Under the pieces are notes generated by a model, which made no database searches, was not told where the DNA came from, and was given only the letters and a program-made list of their open reading frames with translations. Shown one piece after another: positions 17,410-30,307 of a DNA stretch of 64,000 bases. A program made the position numbers and the translations under genes. Origin of the DNA: CAZSRX01 sp964609675 [NCBI: uncultured Bacteroidota bacterium] (lineage in GTDB: Bacteria > CLD3 > SB21). The stretch covers positions 118,675 through 182,674 of the forward strand of contig CAZSRX010000001.1 in NCBI GenBank assembly GCA_964609675.1. The letters are read 5' to 3'. Numbering within the stretch: position 1 is the stretch's first letter; the number at the start of each line of letters is the position of its first letter.

Positions 17410-18933
17410 ATGGCTGCATCAGTTCGACCGGATGAAGTATCCAAGATATTGAAACAACAATTATCCCAATTCGAACGCGAGATTGACACGTACGAAACCG
17501 GCGTGGTGTTACAGGTGGGCGACGGTATCGCGCGCATCTACGGGCTCAGTAACGCGATGGCCAGCGAACTGATCGAGTTTCCGCACGGCGTAATCGGCAT
17601 GGTGCTGAATTTAGAAGAGGACAATGTCGGCGCGGTGCTGTTCGGCGAGACGACGGCCATCAAGGAAGGCGACGTGGTCCGGCGTACGGGCCGCATCGCG
17701 GAGGTGCCGGTCGGCGAGGAACTGCTGGGCCGCGTGGTCAATGCGCTCGGACAGCCGATTGACGGCGGACCGGCCATCCAGACCAAGCAAACCGCGCTGA
17801 TTGAGCGTAAAGCTACCGGCGTAATCACCCGGCAGTCCGTGAAAGAGCCGCTGGCCACCGGCATCAAGGCCATTGATTCCATGATTCCCATCGGCCGCGG
17901 CCAACGCGAACTGATTATCGGCGACCGCCAGACCGGCAAGACCGCGATTGCCATTGATACGATTATAAACCAGAAGGGCAAAGGCGTTTTTTGCATCTAT
18001 GTCGGCATCGGGCAGAAAGAATCCACCATCGCCCGCGTGGTGCAGACTCTCCGTGACTTCGGCGCCATGGAGTATACGACCGTCGTCTCCGCCGCGGCCT
18101 CGGAACCCGCGCCGCTGCAGTTTATCGCGCCGTACTGCGGTGCCGCGATGGGCGAGTATTACCGGGACAGCGGACGGCATGCGCTGTGTATCTATGACGA
18201 TCTTTCCAAACACGCCGTCGCCTACCGCCAGGTATCCCTGCTACTGCGCCGTCCGCCCGGACGCGAAGCCTATCCCGGCGACGTGTTTTATCTCCATTCC
18301 CGTTTGCTGGAACGCGCCGCTAAAATGAGCGACGAATTCGGCGGCGGCTCGCTCACCGCCCTGCCGGTTATCGAAACCCAGGCGGGCGACGTTTCCGCCT
18401 ATATTCCCACGAACGTCATATCCATCACCGACGGGCAGATATTCCTTGAATCCAATTTATTCTATTCCGGCGTGCGGCCCGCCATCAATGTCGGTATCTC
18501 CGTATCCCGCGTCGGCGGCAACGCCCAGATTAAGGCCATGAAACAGGTTGCCGGACGGCTGCGTCTCGAACTGGCCCAGTACCGCGAGCTCGAAGCGTTC
18601 GCCAAGTTCGGCTCCGACCTTGACAAAGCCACCCAGCAGCAGCTCCGGCGCGGCGCCCGGCTCGTCGAAATTCTCAAGCAAGGCCAGTACACGCCCTATC
18701 CGTTTGAAAACCAGATTACCATTATCTATGCCGCTACCAACGGCTTTCTGGACGAAATTCCCGTCGAAGAGTGCCGCCGTTATGAAAACGAACTGCTGGA
18801 ATCCATGCAACTGCGGTACAAAGACCTTCTGACCGAAATTGCTTCTAAAAAAGAACTTACGGATGAAATGAAAAATAAACTGAACACGATTCTTAAGGAA
18901 TTCACCGAAGCCTTCAAAGTAAAAGGCAAATAG
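17410..18933 (+). CDS. atpA: F1Fo ATP synthase subunit alpha
   Basis: 507 residues. Non-catalytic nucleotide-binding subunit of F1. The P-loop is GDRQTGKTA; the arginine-finger region is [38 protein letters not shown] is also highly conserved. GAGGAT precedes the ATG. Two lipoprotein genes follow it where atpG is normally found, with only 25 bases between the atpA stop and the first of them. Confidence 0.98.
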   Translation: MAASVRPDEVSKILKQQLSQFEREIDTYETGVVLQVGDGIARIYGLSNAMASELIEFPHGVIGMVLNLEEDNVGAVLFGETTAIKEGDVVRRTGRIAEVPVGEELLGRVVNALGQPIDGGPAIQTKQTALIERKATGVITRQSVKEPLATGIKAIDSMIPIGRGQRELIIGDRQTGKTAIAIDTIINQKGKGVFCIYVGIGQKESTIARVVQTLRDFGAMEYTTVVSAAASEPAPLQFIAPYCGAAMGEYYRDSGRHALCIYDDLSKHAVAYRQVSLLLRRPPGREAYPGDVFYLHSRLLERAAKMSDEFGGGSLTALPVIETQAGDVSAYIPTNVISITDGQIFLESNLFYSGVRPAINVGISVSRVGGNAQIKAMKQVAGRLRLELAQYRELEAFAKFGSDLDKATQQQLRRGARLVEILKQGQYTPYPFENQITIIYAATNGFLDEIPVEECRRYENELLESMQLRYKDLLTEIASKKELTDEMKNKLNTILKEFTEAFKVKGK

Positions 18934-18958
18934 CACCCCAAACCACATTGAGGTTTTT

Positions 18959-19354
18959 ATGAAAAAACTCTTCTTTACCGCTCTCGTAACCGGCTTAAGC
19001 GCTCTGATTCTTTTTTCCTGCGGAAAACCGGCAAAAGAGATTCCGATTGAAAAAATGGCTACCATCGTTTTTAAACTGGCCATAGACAAAAAACTTGAAA
19101 AAGATCAAGATCCGGTTACGCTGGACGATGCCGTTATTGAACCGTACGCCAAGGCCGAGGGGTTTACTCCGGCCGATTTTAAATATACAGCCGATCTGAT
19201 TGATAAGGATAAACAAAAATCCGAAAAACTCGGCGAACTCGTCGGCACCATGATGATGCAGGAATTAATGAAATCGCTGGGCGGTTCCGATTTCGGAAAG
19301 ATGCTGGAAGGCGCACTGGATTCCACAAAAAAAGAAATCGAATCCAAAAAATAA
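18959..19354 (+). CDS. Small lipoprotein inside atp operon (copy 1)
   Basis: 131 residues. A lipoprotein signal peptide ends in LILFSC, with the lipidated cysteine at C21. The mature part starts KPAKEIPIEKMATIVFKLAI and later has GFTPADFKYTADLIDKDKQK; both are shared with the next gene. No family is recognised. It is translated from a good GAGGT site 25 bases after atpA and oriented with the operon, so it should be made with ATP synthase. The protein would be anchored in the inner or outer membrane. Function unknown; an assembly or stability role is speculation. Confidence 0.85.
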   Translation: MKKLFFTALVTGLSALILFSCGKPAKEIPIEKMATIVFKLAIDKKLEKDQDPVTLDDAVIEPYAKAEGFTPADFKYTADLIDKDKQKSEKLGELVGTMMMQELMKSLGGSDFGKMLEGALDSTKKEIESKK

Positions 19355-19402
19355 GCTGCAAAGGCCTGGTATATGAATATGAACCCTTCCGGAAATAATT
19401 AT

Positions 19403-19792
19403 ATGAAATACATTATCGCTTTCCTTTTGCTGGCATTCGCGGGAACGGCTGCATTTCATTACGGATGCGCGCCCAAACCCAAGGAAATTCCGCTTGAAAC
19501 CTACGTGAAAATCTGGTTCAAGATTCAGGACGACGATGCGTTTCGTAAAAAATATCAGTCGCCGGCCGATGCGCCTAATGAAGAACTGGAACCGTTTACC
19601 CAACCGCATGGGTTTACCGGAGCGGATTTCAAGTATACCAAAGAAGCTATTGATAAAAGCGAACAGAAGAAAAAGCAATTTAACGACCTCTCGGTGCAGA
19701 TGGTCACGGAGATGGCGGTTCAGACCCTGAATGAATTGAAGGAACGGGACACGCTCAGCCGCGACACCGCTAAAGTCAATCCTAAAAAGTAA
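19403..19792 (+). CDS. Small lipoprotein inside atp operon (copy 2, paralog)
   Basis: 129 residues from the preferred ATG at 19403 (GGAA eight bases upstream); an in-frame ATG at 19373 would add ten polar residues before the signal peptide. The signal peptide ends at C22 in a weak lipobox (HYGC). The mature part, KEIPLETYVKIWFKI then GFTGADFKYTKEAIDKSEQK, aligns with the preceding lipoprotein, so the two arose by duplication. It lies 13 bases before atpG. No known family; the Asp/Lys-rich C-terminus is probably helical. Confidence 0.83.
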   Translation: MKYIIAFLLLAFAGTAAFHYGCAPKPKEIPLETYVKIWFKIQDDDAFRKKYQSPADAPNEELEPFTQPHGFTGADFKYTKEAIDKSEQKKKQFNDLSVQMVTEMAVQTLNELKERDTLSRDTAKVNPKK

Positions 19793-19804
19793 GCCGGAAT
19801 CCGT

Positions 19805-20692
19805 ATGGCCACATTACGCGAAATACGACGCCGGATCGCGTCGGTAAAAAGTACCCAGAAGATTACTAAAGCGATGAAAATGGTTGCGGCGGCCAAGCTG
19901 CGCAAATCGCAGGAAAACATCCTGAACGCGCGGCCTTATGCTTATAAACTCGGCGCCCTGATCAAGCATCTTGCCGCCAGCGAGGAAGCGAAAAACAATC
20001 CGCTGATTTCTCCCCGCGAAGTAAAAAAAGTGCTGCTGGTGGTGGTCACGGCGGACCGTTCGCTGTGCGGCGCTTTCAACAGTAACATTATCCGCCGGGT
20101 GAATCACCTGCTTGACAGCGATTTCCGGGAATTTTACGAGAACAAAAAACTGCAGCTGATTACCGTTGGACGCAAAGGCTACGAACATTTCCGAAAACGC
20201 GACATCCCGATTGTTACGCATTACGTGGATTTCTTCAAAGACATGCACTTTGGCAAGGCCCAGGGCGTCATTGGCGCCTGTGTCAAGGAATACAGGGAGG
20301 AACGCGCCGACGCCGTGTATGTGGTCTATAACGAATTCAAATCCGCTCTCCAGCAGAACCTGGTAATGGAAAAACTGCTGCCGGTGGAACCGAAAGCCGT
20401 CGAAAGCGAAGACCGTTATCACCACGAGACCCAGTATATCTATGAGCCGTCCCAGAATGAAATCATTAACGCGCTGATACCGAAGCACCTGAACATTCAG
20501 ATGTGGCGGATTATGCTGGAATCCTTTGCCGCCGAAATGGGCGCGCGGATGACGGCCATGGACGCCGCCACCGAAAACGCCGGCGAACTGATCAGCCACC
20601 TAACTTTATTCTATAACCGCGCGCGCCAGGCCGCTATTACCAAGGAAATCCTCGAAGTGGTCAGCGGTGCCGACGCTTTACAGAAACAATAA
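19805..20692 (+). CDS. atpG: F1Fo ATP synthase subunit gamma
   Basis: 295 residues. Central rotor shaft. The N-terminal helix REIRRRIASVKSTQKITKAM and the C-terminal helix with MDAATENAGELISHLTLFYN, the family signature, form the coiled coil inside alpha3beta3. The domain between them is of usual size. The C-terminal QAAITKEILEVVSGADAL is intact. Its separation from atpA by two lipoprotein genes is unusual. Confidence 0.97.
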   Translation: MATLREIRRRIASVKSTQKITKAMKMVAAAKLRKSQENILNARPYAYKLGALIKHLAASEEAKNNPLISPREVKKVLLVVVTADRSLCGAFNSNIIRRVNHLLDSDFREFYENKKLQLITVGRKGYEHFRKRDIPIVTHYVDFFKDMHFGKAQGVIGACVKEYREERADAVYVVYNEFKSALQQNLVMEKLLPVEPKAVESEDRYHHETQYIYEPSQNEIINALIPKHLNIQMWRIMLESFAAEMGARMTAMDAATENAGELISHLTLFYNRARQAAITKEILEVVSGADALQKQ

Positions 20693-20733
20693 TTCAAAGC
20701 CGTAAAAAAAAATAAGAATGGATATAAATCTAA

Positions 20734-22140
<1,407 letters not shown>

Positions 22141-22160
22141 CGACCGTACCAGGAGCCGTT

Positions 22161-22577
22161 ATGGAAAAAACATTTTATATAGAAATGATAACGCCGAAGC
22201 GGGTCATTTTTAAAGGCGATGTGGTCGCCTTCTTTGCCCCGGGCATCAACGGAAAATTTGAAATTCTGAAAAATCATGCGCCGTTTATTTCCGCCATGAC
22301 CATCGGCGAAATTATACTCCGCTACGACGACGGTTACGACGAGTACTACGCCACCAGCGGCGGTTTCGTTGAAGTGAATGAAAACAAGGTGCTTGTACTG
22401 GCCGAGACCTGCGAAAAAGCCTCAGAAATTGATATTAATATGGCCCGGGAAGCGCACGAAAAAGCGCTGAAGAAACTGGAAGTCCGCGCGAATTATGATA
22501 CGGAACAAATCAACCTGGCCATCAAACGCGCCATCAACCGCATCCGCATCGCCGAAAAAGCCACCAACCATCACTGA
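22161..22577 (+). CDS. atpC: F1Fo ATP synthase subunit epsilon
   Basis: 138 residues, the last gene of the operon. The N-terminal beta-barrel begins FYIEMITPKRVIFKGDVVAF and contains GKFEILKNHAPFISAM. The C-terminal two-helix hairpin (AREAHEKALKKLEVRANYDT) is present, so auto-inhibition of ATPase activity is possible. AGGAG precedes the ATG. A strong terminator follows at 22603. Confidence 0.96.
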   Translation: MEKTFYIEMITPKRVIFKGDVVAFFAPGINGKFEILKNHAPFISAMTIGEIILRYDDGYDEYYATSGGFVEVNENKVLVLAETCEKASEIDINMAREAHEKALKKLEVRANYDTEQINLAIKRAINRIRIAEKATNHH

Positions 22578-22602
22578 AAAAAGAATGATTTAGATTGGAC
22601 AC

Positions 22603-22636
22603 AAAAAGCCGCGTTTTTTGCGGCTTTTTTTATTTT
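22603..22636 (+). terminator. Intrinsic terminator of atp operon
   Basis: A 10-bp stem aaaaagccgc/gcggcttttt with a 7-base loop is followed by a T-run. The A-rich left flank could also make it work for the convergent YkgJ gene, whose stop is at 22630 within the structure. Confidence 0.9.
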
Positions 22637-23130
22637 TGAAATAACGATCGGAGCGCCCTTCGCTGTTTGGGATGCAGCGGATCATAGGCCGCCTGCATTT
22701 CGAGCAAACGTTGTTCAAAAGGGCCAATCCGAAAACAATCTTTGCAATCCAATTCCATCACATCAATATAGGGCTCGTTTACCGGACATATATCCCGGAA
22801 TTCGGTATTACCGGTATCGGAAACCTCGATCCATCGAAGGGGCAATCCTTGAGTTCTGCAGACGTACGGGCGGCAATCGTAAATCCGGCAGCGGCCTCCG
22901 GCATCCAGAAATGCGCAAAGACCGGTTGGCATGGCTTCGGACGTTTGTAACCATTCGCGTTTACAAGATTGGATATAATCCGCCTCAATAGCGAAAACGG
23001 TTATATCATCAATGCAGCAGGCCGCACAACCCGGTCGGCATTGCAGTTTTCCATAATGGGTTGTTTCCAGCTCCGCGACGCTTGCATCTACGTCCCGGTA
23101 AAAGGTAATCAGTTTGCCGAAAGCGGTCAC
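22630..23130 (-). CDS. YkgJ-family cysteine-cluster protein
   Basis: 166 residues. The YkgJ (UPF0153/CxxCxxCC) pattern is clear: CRPGCAACCIDD near residue 32, then CRIYDCRPYVCRTQGLPLRW and further cysteines near the C-terminus (DCKDCF). The family is thought to chelate zinc or iron; the biochemical role is not established. The GTG start at 23130 follows the TAA stop of the HEAT-cyclophilin gene directly, so the two are translationally coupled. The stop lies within the atp-operon terminator. Confidence 0.87.
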   Translation of the reverse strand: MTAFGKLITFYRDVDASVAELETTHYGKLQCRPGCAACCIDDITVFAIEADYIQSCKREWLQTSEAMPTGLCAFLDAGGRCRIYDCRPYVCRTQGLPLRWIEVSDTGNTEFRDICPVNEPYIDVMELDCKDCFRIGPFEQRLLEMQAAYDPLHPKQRRALRSLFQK

Positions 23131-25212
23131 TTATTTTATCCGGAATATTTTTATCGTGCGTATCGAATCGCCGACCTGGATGCGGTCCACGACGTCCATG
23201 CCATTGCGCACCTTTGCAAACGCCGTATAATGGCCATTAAGATGCGGATGCGGTGCGTGCATGATAAACCACTGGCTGCCTTCCGTATCCTTGCCCGCGC
23301 TGGCCATGCCCACTACGCCTCTTTCAAATTGGCGCGGCGAAAACTCGGAACGTATTGCATAGCCGGGACCGCCCCAGCCGCTGCCTTCCGGATCGCCGTC
23401 CTGAATAACGAAATTGGGCACCACGCGGTGCACCGTGTGTCCGTCATAAAATTTATTCTCGCACAATTTAATAAAATGCAGCACCGTCAACGGCGCGTCA
23501 TCAACATATAAATCAAGTTCGATATTCCCTTTGGGTGTCTCGATTACGGCAAACGGTTTCATCCGTTGGATGCTTGCGAGCGATTCATAATCGATAGTGT
23601 AACGCGGCCTCACGGTTTTAATGGAATCGGCGTACGATGTCCCCGTAAGCGACTGCAATACGGCCGCGGCCTCGAGGGCGATTTTTTTAGCGGGATGACG
23701 AAGATAGTTCTGAAGTATGCCCGGTGCGGAAGGCGCTTTCAGGGTTTCCAGCGTATGAAATATTTCAAGAATAGTTTCTTCATCATTAACCGATGTCTGT
23801 TTCAGCGCCTCGCCGATTTTTTTTGAAATCCGCTCGCAGATAACCGGATTGTGTATAATAACCGAATCGCTGGCCAGAGCGGTTGCCGCGGCACTGACGA
23901 TAACCAGGTCCGTATCGTTCAGCGTCGACTCAAGCAGGAGCCGGCTTTCTTCCTTTTGTACCGAGGCCAGCCCGTTCAGCGCGTTAATGCGGACCAGTTT
24001 GAAACTATCCTTAAGACAGGATTCCAGAACGGGGATTATGAAGGGTTCTCGAATAGCGTCAAGCGCTTCCACACAAATCGCCCGTAAATAACGATCCGGA
24101 CTTTTTAAATCGTTTTCATATATTTTAAAAAACGGCTCATACCGTAAGGCCGCGGCGCCAAACATCCGGATGAGGCTTTTATGGATTTCGCCGCGTTCCG
24201 TACCCCTGGCCTGAGGCAGAAATTTTACAACGAAATCGTCAATGAAGGAGCCGGCCGCTTTAATATCATTGCGGTAACTGCGCGCCATAGCCCTTATGGC
24301 CGCTATCCGGACATGCGCGTTGTTATCTTTTTTCCCTTCAAATGCGATTAAAAAATAAACTTTTTTCAGATCGTCCGGCGGGAGTTTGAAACCACCCAAA
24401 GCGCTGACCGCGTTGACACGGACTTGCCAGACCGTATCATTGGACGCGGTTTCCACAAGCGCGTTGATAATATCGCGGCGAAGAGGATTTTTCGTCTTAT
24501 CAAGGTTCATCGTGCCGAGCGCACGGGCAGCGTCCATGCGTACGCGCCAGTCATCATCCCGGAGCCGTGACAGCACCGCCTGCGCATAAAACGGATTCTG
24601 TATGCGCATCATCGCGTAAACGGCTGACCAGCGTACGGCCGGTACCGGATGAATGAACAATTTCATCAAGCCCGAATCCAGACCGGCATGTCGGATATGG
24701 CGCATCGCGAGATATGCGCATGCTTTGGCTGCTGCGGCTTGAATGCCGGCCGCCGTATCTTCCAAAGCGCGGCTTATCACCGTAAAAGATGGCGTGTCAC
24801 CGCACCGCCCAAGAGCTTCAAGCAGTAACGCACGGTTATAGGCATCCCCGTCTTTGGGGTAATACTTAATCAACGCGCTTTCGATTTTATTTTTGGCCGA
24901 TACGCTTACCGCCGCATCCCCGATTTGTCCCAACGCCCATATCGCTTCGCCGGTCAGGTAGCTTTCCTGAGGATTTAAACGGCCAATCAGCGTATCGGTG
25001 GCGGCCGTATCCTGAAGCCGACCTAACGCAGACAACGCATGATACGTTAACTGAAGTCTGTCCATGTTTAAATACGGATAGATGCTGTCTGCAGGATCGC
25101 GGTTGTCCTGCGCAACCAGCAGGCGGTGGTATAACCGGTCGTACTCGTTGGTCCGGGAGCAGGCCAACCCGACAGCCGCCGTTAATAAAAGAATCATGCG
25201 TAGGCGTTTCAT
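23131..25212 (-). CDS. Lipoprotein with HEAT repeats and a C-terminal cyclophilin domain
   Basis: 693 residues. A lipoprotein signal ends at C18 (LTAAVGLAC). Residues about 40-530 are HEAT/PBS-lyase-like helical repeats of about 30 residues, for example VNAVSALGGFKL and VRINALNGLASVQKEESRLL. Residues about 545-693 are a cyclophilin-type peptidyl-prolyl isomerase: GNIELDLYVDDAPLTVLHFI, VHRVVPNFVIQDGDP with the catalytic Arg, SQWFI, and HLNGHYTAFAKV. It would act in the periplasm or at the outer membrane, with the HEAT solenoid presenting clients to the isomerase. GGAG precedes the ATG. The gene lies 13 bases after tex. Confidence 0.92.
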   Translation of the reverse strand: MKRLRMILLLTAAVGLACSRTNEYDRLYHRLLVAQDNRDPADSIYPYLNMDRLQLTYHALSALGRLQDTAATDTLIGRLNPQESYLTGEAIWALGQIGDAAVSVSAKNKIESALIKYYPKDGDAYNRALLLEALGRCGDTPSFTVISRALEDTAAGIQAAAAKACAYLAMRHIRHAGLDSGLMKLFIHPVPAVRWSAVYAMMRIQNPFYAQAVLSRLRDDDWRVRMDAARALGTMNLDKTKNPLRRDIINALVETASNDTVWQVRVNAVSALGGFKLPPDDLKKVYFLIAFEGKKDNNAHVRIAAIRAMARSYRNDIKAAGSFIDDFVVKFLPQARGTERGEIHKSLIRMFGAAALRYEPFFKIYENDLKSPDRYLRAICVEALDAIREPFIIPVLESCLKDSFKLVRINALNGLASVQKEESRLLLESTLNDTDLVIVSAAATALASDSVIIHNPVICERISKKIGEALKQTSVNDEETILEIFHTLETLKAPSAPGILQNYLRHPAKKIALEAAAVLQSLTGTSYADSIKTVRPRYTIDYESLASIQRMKPFAVIETPKGNIELDLYVDDAPLTVLHFIKLCENKFYDGHTVHRVVPNFVIQDGDPEGSGWGGPGYAIRSEFSPRQFERGVVGMASAGKDTEGSQWFIMHAPHPHLNGHYTAFAKVRNGMDVVDRIQVGDSIRTIKIFRIK

Positions 25213-25225
25213 GTAAAACTCCAGA

Positions 25226-27394
<2,169 letters not shown>

Positions 27395-27427
27395 CAAAAT
27401 AATCCTAACAGTTAAAAAATCCGCCGT

Positions 27428-27456
27428 ATAATAAATGATTTCGTCCGAAATATCAA
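27428..27456 (-). promoter_or_regulatory. Predicted promoter of tex
   Basis: Minus-strand -35 TTGATA (27451-27456), 17-base spacer, -10 TATTAT (27428-27433), about 34 bases before the tex ATG. Confidence 0.6.
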
Positions 27457-27540
27457 TATAGTTTTACGAAAGCATCAGGCTTTGGAATATATTTATGTAA
27501 TCGGGCACGTGTCAAACCCATACCATCAATAATTTTCAAT

Positions 27541-27630
27541 CCTGCAAAGGAAACCGGCCGTACAGCCATGGCTGTTGCCGGAGCTATAAAATCGGTTTGC
27601 TCTACCGGCTACCCGTCAGCGAGAGCGTGC
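27541..27630. other. Highly structured intergenic segment, possible RNA element
   Basis: The 236-base gap between the PP2C gene and tex contains nested inverted repeats: aaaccg (27551)/cggttt (27593) enclosing ccggc (27554)/gccgg (27577), which enclose the perfect palindrome acagccatggctgt (27562-27575). A second stem gctct (27599)/agagc (27622) follows. It lies upstream of the tex promoter and has no T-run. It was compared by eye with GEMM-I/c-di-GMP, SAM, TPP and cobalamin riboswitches without a convincing match. Orientation is undetermined. Confidence 0.4.
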
Positions 27631-27633
27631 GAA

Positions 27634-30156
27634 TCAGGGCATGCTTTTCAGTTGAATGGCCACCACCGTAATGTCGTCATGAGGTTCTGCCATTCCGCAG
27701 AACTCCCGGACATCCGTCAACAGGTTTTCGATGATTGTTTTTGCGGTACCCGTTGAATTTTGTATGATTGTAAAAAACCTTTCTTCACCGTATTCTTCAT
27801 AGTGAGCGTTCATCGCTTCGGTAACGCCGTCGGTATAGAATACCAAACGGTCGCCGGGATGCAGGGGGCGGGTGTATTCCTCGAGATGCTGCGTAAAAAA
27901 CTGGCTGTCGGTGAGACCGATACCGATCCCTTTGCATTCAATCAATCCGAGGCGTCCGGCCTGGACGGCAACAACGGGATTGTGTCCCGCGCGGCAAATA
28001 GTGATGGTCTGATTTTTCAGGTCAATCAGCCCCAGGACAATCGTAACAAACGACTGCCGGTCCATGCCCCGGTACATCCAGTTATTGACTTCGGTTAAAA
28101 TATTCTTCGGCGAGGAATACAACTGGCTGGCTATCTGGATCATTCCCTGAATTTTGGATATGTACAGCGCGGCAGATATTCCTTTTCCGGATACGTCGCC
28201 GATACAGACCAGCAGACGTTGAGGATCCAGCCGGATGTAGTCGAAATAATCGCCGCCGACGGACTGCGCCGGCACCGATACGCCGGCAATATCTAAGCCG
28301 GGCATGGATGGGCTTTCTCTCGGGAGGAGCGACTCCTGAATTTTTTTCGCGAGATTCAGCTCGTTCTGCAGTTTGATTTTTTCAATCTCTTCTTTCAGCA
28401 GCCGCGCGTTCTCCACGGCCAGCCCGGTCTGATTGGCCAACGTTACCAGCAAATCAATGTCTTCGTCGGAAAAAGGCTGTTCGGACGTTTTAGGCCCGAT
28501 AAAAAAAACTCCGGTCAGGCGGCCCTGATTTATCACCGGCACGGCCAGAACAATACGGCAGACGCGTATCATTTCTTTTTCAGTTTCAGGAATATTCAGT
28601 TCTTTAAGATTAACCGGGTACAGCAAAACCGGATTTTTTACAAGGGCCAGATGCTGTACCAGTCCTTGGGAATTGTTCGTCACATAGCAGACGGCCTGCA
28701 TTCCCGGGGTGCGGAGAAAAACCGAAGGCGCGCTATCATGATGATTGTACAAGCCGATAGCCATGGCATCGATATGCATCGCGCGGGTAATCGTGTTTAA
28801 TACGGCATCCAGTATTTTATCCAGTCCCGTAAGATACGGCAGTTCCTGGGAAAATGACCGCAGGGCTTTTTGGTAATTGTAGCGTTCCCGGTAAAATCGA
28901 CGGTCTACAAATTCCTGGATGCGGTTTTTCAAAGGGATAAATACCAGCGCCAGGGCCAGCAATATGCCGAACTGAAACGCCGGATTTTGCTTGTCGATGC
29001 CCGTCCAGCGGCTCATAATAAGTCCGAAAAAGAATAAAGCCAGAATATAAATAATGCCGAGACTCGTGGTCGTCGCGGCGTAGACCAGGCTCTTCTTAAT
29101 GATAATCTGTACGTCCATCAGACGGTGCCGAATGATGGAATACCCGAAGGACAGCGCAATCAGGGCAATCGTAACGACGGGGATCAGTAGCTCCGGATAA
29201 TTGATGAAAGCGGCCGGATAAATAAGATTGACAACGAGCAGATACAGGAAACCGCCCATGCCCGTTGCAACACCTATAAGAACGCTCCGCAGGGGACGGC
29301 GCTCCTGGCTGTCTTTTATTGAAAAATAATTACGGAAAAAGAAAGTCAGCGCGAGGCCCATCGCCGTAAACAGTAACACGTTTCCGCTCCAGGGAACCGG
29401 TATACCCATGGCAAGAAAGCTTATCGTCACCAGCGAATGAAGCGCGAATACGCTGTAGAGAATCCGCAGAAAAATCTTCTTAACGTTGGGCTTAAATATC
29501 TCATATGGAAAGATGCAGAAAAAGTGTACAAACATCGGCGCGAATAAGGTAAACCCAATCTGGGTATTAATAAAATAAAAAAGATTGGTCTGTACATTTT
29601 CCGTAACCGTATTATTGGCGCTGGCAATGAACAATAAGGCGCCGCTCATGGATACGGCAAAAAACAGAGAGGGTACGCGGTCCTGGGGCCGTGATAAGCC
29701 TACAACAAATCCGATAAGTAAAAAACTCAGTCCCAGAATATTGATTGCCACGCTCAGCAGATTAAATGTTTTTATGATCTGCAGGGGCACGTCCAGAGGG
29801 ATGCCGTTTCGAATAATCTGGTAAACCACGACATCCTCAGGGCCATGTTGGTTGAGTATGGCCTGCGCCTGGGCTGCGGAGCGCAAGGTTATGCCGTTCA
29901 TACCGATAAGAATATCGCCGTCTTTCAGCCCGGCCCGGTCGGATACGCCTCCGGGGAGCAGGTTCCGAATAACCAAGACGTTATTATCGTTCAGCCGTTC
30001 GTTGACCCAGACGCACTGGTCATTAGAGAAATGTAAACTTTGCCATCCGGTAAACAGAAAATAGGACGCAGACAGAACCGTATAGACCGTTATAACGGAA
30101 TAAATCATCCGGATTTTTCTGACGTCATGTAGGAGTTTTTGGATACGGTAAGGCAT
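27634..30156 (-). CDS. PDZ, multi-TM, GAF and PP2C (SpoIIE-type) phosphatase
   Basis: 840 residues. One N-terminal membrane helix is followed by a periplasmic PDZ domain (about 60-130, NLLPGGVSDRAGLKDGDILI), about eight membrane helices (about 135-400), a GAF domain (about 430-590) and a C-terminal PP2C/RsbU-type serine/threonine phosphatase. The metal-binding aspartates are in SVGGDYFDY, CIGDVSGKG and PHDDITVVAI. RsbU-like phosphatases act on anti-anti-sigma proteins in partner-switching pathways. The PDZ on the far side of the membrane suggests an envelope signal. No STAS or HATPase partner is in the window. The stop is followed by the structured segment at 27541. Confidence 0.92.
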   Translation of the reverse strand: MPYRIQKLLHDVRKIRMIYSVITVYTVLSASYFLFTGWQSLHFSNDQCVWVNERLNDNNVLVIRNLLPGGVSDRAGLKDGDILIGMNGITLRSAAQAQAILNQHGPEDVVVYQIIRNGIPLDVPLQIIKTFNLLSVAINILGLSFLLIGFVVGLSRPQDRVPSLFFAVSMSGALLFIASANNTVTENVQTNLFYFINTQIGFTLFAPMFVHFFCIFPYEIFKPNVKKIFLRILYSVFALHSLVTISFLAMGIPVPWSGNVLLFTAMGLALTFFFRNYFSIKDSQERRPLRSVLIGVATGMGGFLYLLVVNLIYPAAFINYPELLIPVVTIALIALSFGYSIIRHRLMDVQIIIKKSLVYAATTTSLGIIYILALFFFGLIMSRWTGIDKQNPAFQFGILLALALVFIPLKNRIQEFVDRRFYRERYNYQKALRSFSQELPYLTGLDKILDAVLNTITRAMHIDAMAIGLYNHHDSAPSVFLRTPGMQAVCYVTNNSQGLVQHLALVKNPVLLYPVNLKELNIPETEKEMIRVCRIVLAVPVINQGRLTGVFFIGPKTSEQPFSDEDIDLLVTLANQTGLAVENARLLKEEIEKIKLQNELNLAKKIQESLLPRESPSMPGLDIAGVSVPAQSVGGDYFDYIRLDPQRLLVCIGDVSGKGISAALYISKIQGMIQIASQLYSSPKNILTEVNNWMYRGMDRQSFVTIVLGLIDLKNQTITICRAGHNPVVAVQAGRLGLIECKGIGIGLTDSQFFTQHLEEYTRPLHPGDRLVFYTDGVTEAMNAHYEEYGEERFFTIIQNSTGTAKTIIENLLTDVREFCGMAEPHDDITVVAIQLKSMP

Positions 30157-30231
30157 AGCGGCTCATAGTCCTTTACTAATACATACGCGGGTTAGAGAAA
30201 TTAGTTACACGAATTTTCATGACGTAACAAT

Positions 30232-30259
30232 ATATTAAAACCCGCGCAGGAATACACAA
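30232..30259 (-). promoter_or_regulatory. Candidate promoter of PP2C gene
   Basis: Minus-strand -35 TTGTGT (30254-30259), 16-base spacer, -10 TAATAT (30232-30237). The 8-mer TGACGTAA (30220-30227) falls at the expected start point; its reverse complement recurs in front of merR. Confidence 0.35.
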
Positions 30260-30307
30260 AAATATTTTTATTAAAAAAAATATTTGATTCTTTCATTTCA
30301 TAATATT

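Noticed and set aside
27541-27630. c-di-GMP-I (GEMM) riboswitch
   Set aside because: GCAAAG and a GTTGCCGG-like end are present, but the GNRA-capped P2 stem and the GGGACGCAAAG junction are missing, and no gene follows on that strand.
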